Source: Kribbella sindirgiensis
GTDB taxonomy: Bacteria; Actinomycetota; Actinomycetes; Propionibacteriales; Kribbellaceae
NCBI RefSeq assembly: GCF_004331435.1
Contig: NZ_SJKA01000012.1
Location: forward strand, 1 to 64,000
Reading direction: 5' to 3'
Length of the DNA stretch: 64,000 bases
Shown: positions 59,774 to 64,000 of the stretch, in pieces
Position numbering within the stretch: the first letter of the stretch is position 1
How the letters are laid out: every line of letters starts with the position of its first letter
Translations under genes and position numbers: made by a program
The notes under the pieces: model-generated
The model's input: only the letters and a program-made list of their open reading frames with translations
The model's database searches: none
Told to the model about the DNA's origin: nothing

Positions 59774-59812
59774 AGCTGTGCTCCTGAAGGGGCGACTGGC
59801 GTGGTCCTGCGG

Positions 59813-60400
59813 TCAGTCGACCGCGCGGATGCGCCGCTGGGAGCTGCGACTCTGCAGCTCTTCGCGGAGCTCGATGCACCAGGCGACGTGCTGGTCCATG
59901 TGGAGCGAACCGAGCTCGTGCGACCGCTCCTCGACGAAGTCCTGGAGCTCCGCGTCGAACGGCAGCTCCGGCTCCCCGGGGACGGTCCGGTCCCGGTCGC
60001 GGTAGCGCTTGATCTGCAGCTGCCGGGCGAGGATCTCCCGATCGAGCAGCTCGATCACCTGGTCGGGCTGGAGGAACCCGCAGAACGCGAGCCGCCCGTA
60101 GAACCCGGGGTCCCGGGTGTAGATCGTGGTCGGGGAGTACGGCGCCGTGAGCCAGTCCATGAACACCGTGATCCCTTCGTCGGTGACCCGGTAGGTCTTG
60201 GCGTCCTGGGCACCCGGCCGCGGCTCGACGGTGTGCCAGACCCAGCCGCGCTCCTCCATCGAGGACAGACAGCGGTAGACCTGGCTCATCTGGGTGTTGG
60301 GGCGCAGGAACGTCCCGCGGGCGTCCATGTAGCGCTTGAGGTCGTACCCGGTGCTGGGGCGCATCAGCAGCACGCCGAGAAGGATGTGCTCGAGCTTCAT
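59813..60400 (-). CDS. PadR-family transcriptional regulator
   Basis: 195 residues from the ATG at 60400 (GGAGGC 6-7 bp upstream); a much longer frame runs back through the divergent esterase gene and is rejected. The winged helix reads LEHILLGVLLMRPSTGYDLK, FLRPNTQMSQVYRCLSSMEE and KTYRVTDEGITVFMDWL; the C-terminal part (LARQLQIKRYRDRDRTVPGE) is the dimerising coiled coil of the PadR-like s2 type. It heads the sulfatase operon and is divergent from the CE7 esterase, with two direct repeats between, so it should control both. Effector unknown. Confidence 0.92.
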   Translation of the reverse strand: MKLEHILLGVLLMRPSTGYDLKRYMDARGTFLRPNTQMSQVYRCLSSMEERGWVWHTVEPRPGAQDAKTYRVTDEGITVFMDWLTAPYSPTTIYTRDPGFYGRLAFCGFLQPDQVIELLDREILARQLQIKRYRDRDRTVPGEPELPFDAELQDFVEERSHELGSLHMDQHVAWCIELREELQSRSSQRRIRAVD

Positions 60401-60433
60401 GATCGCCTCCGGCCCTGGATGACACTGTATGAC

Positions 60434-60474
60434 ACAAGTGGAATACCCGTGAGGACACCACAAGTGGAATACCC
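60434..60474. promoter_or_regulatory. Pair of direct repeats in the padR/esterase divergent region
   Basis: ACAAGTGGAATACCC occurs at 60434-60448 and 60460-60474, identical over 15 bp and offset by 26 bp, about 2.5 helical turns. A second short repeat, TGACAC-tgta-TGACAC, lies at 60420-60435. The 150-bp gap has no gene, and the duplicated sites are good candidates for PadR operators. Confidence 0.6.
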
Positions 60475-60550
60475 CGTCAAGAGTTCGGCACAGGACCAGA
60501 TGTGGACACCGCTGACCGGCAGGTGCCGCGTGGGCGTAGGTTTGGCGCTT

Positions 60551-61552
60551 ATGGCCATGTTCGACCTTTCCCTCGACAAGCTCCGCGAGTACCGGCCCGA
60601 TGTGGCCGCTCCCGCCGACCTGGTCGACTTCTGGCGCCGCTCCATCGAGAAGGCGCGCACCGACGACCTGTCCGCCGTGTTCACCCCGATCGACAACAAG
60701 CTCGCGGTGATCGACACCTACGACGTCACGTACGCCGGCTTCGGCGGCTCGCCCGTGAAGGGCTGGCTGCATGTCCCGGCCGGCACGGACGGCCCGCTGC
60801 CGACCGTGGTGCAGTACCACGGGTACTCCGGCGGCCGCGGCTTCCCGCACGCGACCACGCTGTGGGCCCAGGCCGGTTACGCGCACTTCGTGATGGACAC
60901 CCGCGGCCAGGGCTACAGCTCCGGCGGCCTCGACGGTACGCCGGACGACACGCCGTACGCCGGTCTCAACCACACGCCCGGCTTCATGACCGCGGGCATC
61001 ACCGACCCCGAGACGTACTACTACCGCCGCGTGTACATCGACGCGGTGCGGGCCCTCGAGGCGGCGCGGACGTCGCCGTTCGTGGATCCGGGTCGCGTGA
61101 TCGTCAGCGGCGGCAGCCAGGGCGGCGGCATCTCGATCGCCGCGGCCGGTCTCGCCCCGATCGCGGGGATCGAGCTGCTCGGCTGCGCTCCCGACGTACC
61201 GTTCCTGTGCCACTTCCAGCGGGCGCTGCAGATCACCGACAAGGACCCGTACGGCGAGATCACGCGGTACCTGAAGGGGTTCCGGCACGACGTCGACGCG
61301 GCGCTGAACACCCTCAGCTACTTCGACGGCGTGAACCTCGGCCGGTTGGCCACGGCGCCGGCGCTGTTCTCGGTCGCGCTGATGGACGCCACCTGCCCGC
61401 CGTCGACGGTCTTCGCGGCGTACAACCACTACGGGTGCGACCAGAAAGACATCGAGGTCTACCACTACAACAACCACGAGGGCGGCCAGACGTACCAGCA
61501 GCTCGCCCAGCTCGACTGGTTCGCGCAGATCTTCGAGGCCGCCGGAAAATAG
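60551..61552 (+). CDS. Carbohydrate esterase family 7 acetyl-esterase (acetylxylan/cephalosporin C deacetylase type)
   Basis: 333 residues, cytoplasmic, starting at ATG 60551 (ATG 60557 is an alternative). CE7 marks: RGQGYSSGG at 118-126, nucleophile S189 in VSGGSQGGGISIAAA, catalytic Asp in MDATCPPSTVFAAYNHY and His in YHYNNHEGGQTY. The family removes acetyl groups from short sugar chains. No good Shine-Dalgarno is visible. It is divergent from padR and the sulfatase operon, which suggests that the imported substrate carries acetyl as well as sulfate esters. Confidence 0.9.
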   Translation: MAMFDLSLDKLREYRPDVAAPADLVDFWRRSIEKARTDDLSAVFTPIDNKLAVIDTYDVTYAGFGGSPVKGWLHVPAGTDGPLPTVVQYHGYSGGRGFPHATTLWAQAGYAHFVMDTRGQGYSSGGLDGTPDDTPYAGLNHTPGFMTAGITDPETYYYRRVYIDAVRALEAARTSPFVDPGRVIVSGGSQGGGISIAAAGLAPIAGIELLGCAPDVPFLCHFQRALQITDKDPYGEITRYLKGFRHDVDAALNTLSYFDGVNLGRLATAPALFSVALMDATCPPSTVFAAYNHYGCDQKDIEVYHYNNHEGGQTYQQLAQLDWFAQIFEAAGK

Positions 61553-61649
61553 TCATCGATCGGCCGATGAGTTTCCGGTTCGCACCGCGTTACACGGGCA
61601 TGGATGTCGGTCGGACTGGACCGACGGTGACCGCGGGAGGCCGTAGGAG

Positions 61650-62072
61650 ATGGCACAGATGGACTGGAAACTCGAGCTCGTGATCGTGCCGGTGTCGGAC
61701 GTGGATCGGGCGAAGAAGTTCTACACCGACCAGCTCGGGTTCACCGAGGACGTCGACCACCGGGCGGGCGACTCGTTCCGGGTCGTGCAGCTCACGCCGC
61801 CCGGGTCGGCGTGCTCGATCACCATCGGCACCGGGGTGACCTCGGCGACGCCGGGCACCTACCAGGGCACGCACCTGGTGGTGACCGACATCGAGGCGGC
61901 GCGGGCCGAGCTGGTCGAGCGCGGTGTCGAGGTCGGCGAGCCGTTCCACTTCGGCGCCCAGGGCAAGCAGGACGGTCTGCACCCGGAGCGCTCGGACTAC
62001 AGCACCTTCCTGTCCTTCGAGGACCCCGACGGCAACGGCTGGACGGTCCAGGAGGTAGGGCACCGGCCGTGA
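61650..62072 (+). CDS. VOC-family (glyoxalase/bleomycin-resistance fold) protein
   Basis: 140 residues with one pair of beta-alpha-beta-beta-beta modules: VIVPVSDVDRAKKFYTDQLG at the start and STFLSFEDPDGNGWTVQEV at the end, with the metal-ligand positions of the VOC fold. Preceded by GGAGATG-type sequence (gtaggag). Its stop overlaps the ECF sigma GTG by four bases, so the two are translated together. A sensor or antagonist of the sigma factor, or a detoxification enzyme, are the options. Confidence 0.88.
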   Translation: MAQMDWKLELVIVPVSDVDRAKKFYTDQLGFTEDVDHRAGDSFRVVQLTPPGSACSITIGTGVTSATPGTYQGTHLVVTDIEAARAELVERGVEVGEPFHFGAQGKQDGLHPERSDYSTFLSFEDPDGNGWTVQEVGHRP

Positions 62073-63019
62073 CAACACTGGAGGAGGCGGCGTTCGCGGG
62101 TGACGAGACCGCGTTCGCCGCCCTGGCCGGGCAGTACCGGCGTGAGCTCCACGTGCACTGCTACCGGATGCTCGGGTCGTACGACGAGGCCGAGGACGCG
62201 GTGCAGGACACGTTCCTGCGGGCCTGGCGTGCCCGCGACACGTACGACGGGCGCACGTACTTCCGGGCCTGGCTCTACAAGATCGCGACGAACATCTGCC
62301 TGGACGTCGTACGTCGGCCGGCCGCGCGAGACCTGGTGTGGCTACAGCCGTACCCGGACCGTTTGCTCGACGAGGTCGCTCCGTCCCACGATCAGCCTGA
62401 CGTGGTGGCCGTGGACCGGGAGACGATCGAGCTGACGTTCCTGATCGCGCTCCAGGAGTTACCCGCTCGTCAGCGGGCCGCTCTGATCGCCCGCGACGTA
62501 CTCGGCTGGTCAGCTGCGGAGACTGCCGGGCTGCTGGACACCAGCGTCGCCGCGGCGAACAGTGCACTCCAGCGGGCCCGGGTGACGATGCAGCAGCGGC
62601 TGCCGGCACGGCGTACCGACTGGAGTGTGCCGGAGCCGACAGCTCAGGAGCGAGAGGTGCTGGCGCGGTTCATCGACGCGCACCAGCGGTGTGACGCCGC
62701 CGCGGCGATCGCGATCGCGGCCGAGGACCTGCGGATCTCGATGCCGCCCGACCGGTTGTCGTTCGACGGCCTCACCGCGTGCCTGCCGCTGTTCGAACGC
62801 GGCCTCGGCCCCGACCGGGACGGCGAGTGGCGGCTGGTGCCGACGTCGGCGAACCGGTTGCCCGCCGCGGCGTCGTACCTGCTGCGGCCGGGGGACACCG
62901 TGTGGCGGGCGTTCAAGCTGGACGTGCTGTGGGTGGACGACGGGAAGATCACCGAGATCATGACCTTCGGCTACTCCCGCTTCCCCGCCTTCGGCCTCCC
63001 CGATCAGTTGACCCCCTAG
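62069..63019 (+). CDS. ECF-type sigma-70 factor with SnoaL-like C-terminal domain
   Basis: 316 residues from GTG 62069. Sigma region 2: YRRELHVHCYRMLGSYDEAE then DTFLRAWRARDTYDG and FRAWLYKIATNICLDVVR. Region 4: LIALQELPARQRAALIARDV, GWSAAETAGLLDTSVAAANS. Residues 190-316 form a SnoaL_2-like domain (RFIDAHQRCDAAAAIAIAAE; TVWRAFKLDVLWVDDGKITE) that in such factors modulates activity. No anti-sigma gene is adjacent, and coupling to the VOC gene suggests that protein or the C-terminal domain does the control. Confidence 0.9.
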   Translation: MTTLEEAAFAGDETAFAALAGQYRRELHVHCYRMLGSYDEAEDAVQDTFLRAWRARDTYDGRTYFRAWLYKIATNICLDVVRRPAARDLVWLQPYPDRLLDEVAPSHDQPDVVAVDRETIELTFLIALQELPARQRAALIARDVLGWSAAETAGLLDTSVAAANSALQRARVTMQQRLPARRTDWSVPEPTAQEREVLARFIDAHQRCDAAAAIAIAAEDLRISMPPDRLSFDGLTACLPLFERGLGPDRDGEWRLVPTSANRLPAAASYLLRPGDTVWRAFKLDVLWVDDGKITEIMTFGYSRFPAFGLPDQLTP

Positions 63020-63039
63020 CGGCCGCTACTGTGGGGAGC

Positions 63040-63792
63040 ATGCTGGGACTACCTACGGGGATCCAGGCCTGTTTGTTCGACCTGGACGGTGTACTCACCG
63101 ATACCGCTGCCGTCCACGCAGCCGCGTGGAAAGAGATGTTCGACGAGTTCCTCCGCGACTACGCGACACAGCACGGGATCGCCTTCCAGGCGTTCGACGC
63201 GCGCGCGGAGTACGACGCGTACGTCGACGGCAAGCCGCGGGCCAACGGTGTCCGGGACTTCCTGACCGCGCGCGGCATCACGCTGCCGGAGGGGACCGCC
63301 GACGACCCGCCGTCCGCGATGACCGTGAACGGCCTCGGCAACCGGAAGAACGAGGCAGTGCAGCGGCGGATCCGGACCGAGGGCGTGCACGTGTTCGAGG
63401 GCTCCCGGCGGTACCTGCAGGCCGCCGAGAAGGCCGGGCTCCGCCGGGCCGTCGTGTCCTCGAGCGCGAACACCCGCGAGGTCCTGGACGTCACCGGCCT
63501 CGCGCAGTACGTCGAGCAGATCGTCGACGGCGTGACGATCCGGACCGAAGGCCTGAAGGGAAAGCCGGCCCCGGACACGTTCCTCGCCGCGGCCAAGGGC
63601 TTCGGGCTCGAGCCGTCGCAGGCGGCGGTGTACGAAGACGCACTCGCCGGCGTGTCCGCCGGCCGGTCGGGCCGTTTCGGGCACGTGATCGGAGTGGACC
63701 GCGTCGGCCAGGCCGACGAGCTGAAGGCGCACGGCGCCGACGTGGTGGTCCGCGACCTCGCAGAACTCCTGTCGTCGAAGGTGGAGAACTGA
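63040..63792 (+). CDS. Beta-phosphoglucomutase-like HAD hydrolase
   Basis: 250 residues from ATG 63040. Motif I FDLDGVLTDTAAVHAAAW with D14 and D16; cap with VNGLGNRKNEAVQRRI; motif II VVSSSANTREVLDVTG; K in EGLKGKPAPDTFL; motif IV VYEDALAGVSAGRSG. Beta-PGM interconverts beta-glucose-1-phosphate and glucose-6-phosphate. It directly abuts a GH65 phosphorylase gene, whose product is beta-glucose-1-phosphate, so the two form a disaccharide phosphorolysis pair. Confidence 0.92.
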   Translation: MLGLPTGIQACLFDLDGVLTDTAAVHAAAWKEMFDEFLRDYATQHGIAFQAFDARAEYDAYVDGKPRANGVRDFLTARGITLPEGTADDPPSAMTVNGLGNRKNEAVQRRIRTEGVHVFEGSRRYLQAAEKAGLRRAVVSSSANTREVLDVTGLAQYVEQIVDGVTIRTEGLKGKPAPDTFLAAAKGFGLEPSQAAVYEDALAGVSAGRSGRFGHVIGVDRVGQADELKAHGADVVVRDLAELLSSKVEN

Positions 63793-64000
63793 ATGATCGA
63801 CCGAGGCCACCACCCGATCGAGCCGTGGCGGCTGCGGGAGACGCGGCTCGCCATGGACAAGCTGGCCCAGGCGGAGTCACTGTTCGCGCTGTCGAACGGC
63901 CACATCGGCCTGCGCGGCAACCTCGACGAGGGCGAGCCGTACGCGATTCCCGGCACCTACCTGAACTCGTTCTACGAGCAGCGTCCGCTGCCGTACGCCG
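63793..64000 (+). CDS. Glycoside hydrolase family 65 phosphorylase, 3' end outside window
   Basis: The first 69 codons are present. IEPWRLRETRLAMDKLAQAE and SLFALSNGHIGLRGNLDEGE are the conserved N-terminus of GH65 maltose/trehalose/kojibiose phosphorylases. The ATG is immediately after the beta-phosphoglucomutase stop with no gap. The enzyme splits an alpha-linked disaccharide with phosphate. Specificity cannot be judged because the catalytic region lies beyond the window. Confidence 0.88.
   Translation, partial: MIDRGHHPIEPWRLRETRLAMDKLAQAESLFALSNGHIGLRGNLDEGEPYAIPGTYLNSFYEQRPLPYA

Noticed and set aside
58442..60550. Long plus-strand extension in front of the CE7 esterase
   Set aside because: It is antisense to sulfatase C and padR and has no domain. 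The CE7 family starts at the ATG at 60551.

Overview
The window is high-GC, densely packed actinobacterial chromosome. Frequent GTG starts, four-base ATGA/GTGA translational overlaps, an ESX-like type VII secretion locus, a DtxR/IdeR-type iron box, an MsiK-like ATPase, a large ATPase-type LuxR regulator and many sugar, ester and sulfatase genes suggest a soil saprophyte. A Kribbella-like member of the Propionibacteriales/Nocardioidales fits best, but the genus is an inference. No rRNA, tRNA or CRISPR array was recognised.

Layout. 1-1.5 kb: the 3' part of a DUF222/HNH (13E12-family) nuclease-like gene. 1.9-16.9 kb: a plus-strand type VII secretion operon with two WXG100-like proteins, a DUF6507-like protein, a 2060-residue polymorphic toxin with two papain-fold domains, a YrhB/Imm35-like putative immunity protein, a one-helix membrane protein, EccC, two accessory proteins and EccD. 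16.9-22.1 kb: a decayed TauE/SafE-like fragment, then a galactan-type utilisation set (GH35 beta-galactosidase, LacI regulator, secreted GH43 enzyme). Both hydrolase genes are preceded by the same perfect 14-bp palindrome. 22.2-26.7 kb: small membrane proteins, a MatC-like permease divergent from a GntR regulator, a TauE/SafE transporter and a TmpA-like membrane flavoprotein.

26.9-36.9 kb looks like an accessory segment. It begins with a truncated carbohydrate-binding module abutting a broken tyrosine recombinase. A five-gene oxidoreductase/hydrolase operon follows, divergent from a TetR gene, with overlapping promoters and two direct repeats. Next come a cyclic-nucleotide-binding/flavoprotein fusion and a LysR-DJ-1/PfpI pair. 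37.1-41.1 kb: an iron-box-controlled FprA-type ferredoxin reductase facing an MsiK-like ATPase across a strong hairpin, then NagA. 41.2-49.8 kb: a PASTA lipoprotein, a LuxR-family ATPase regulator, a phosphotransferase/HAD pair, a DUF4037 protein, an enolase-superfamily enzyme and two tandem secreted paralogues.

49.9-61.6 kb holds the most system-like metabolic locus: an apparent eight-gene minus-strand operon (PadR regulator, sulfatase, peptide-type ABC transporter including a permease-ATPase fusion, two more sulfatases). It is divergent from a CE7 acetyl-esterase and separated from it by duplicated sites. None of the three sulfatases nor the esterase has an export signal. The inferred job is import of sulfated, probably acetylated, small glycans or conjugates followed by de-esterification inside the cell. 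61.6-64 kb: a VOC protein coupled to an ECF sigma factor, then a beta-phosphoglucomutase-like HAD enzyme and the start of a GH65 phosphorylase.
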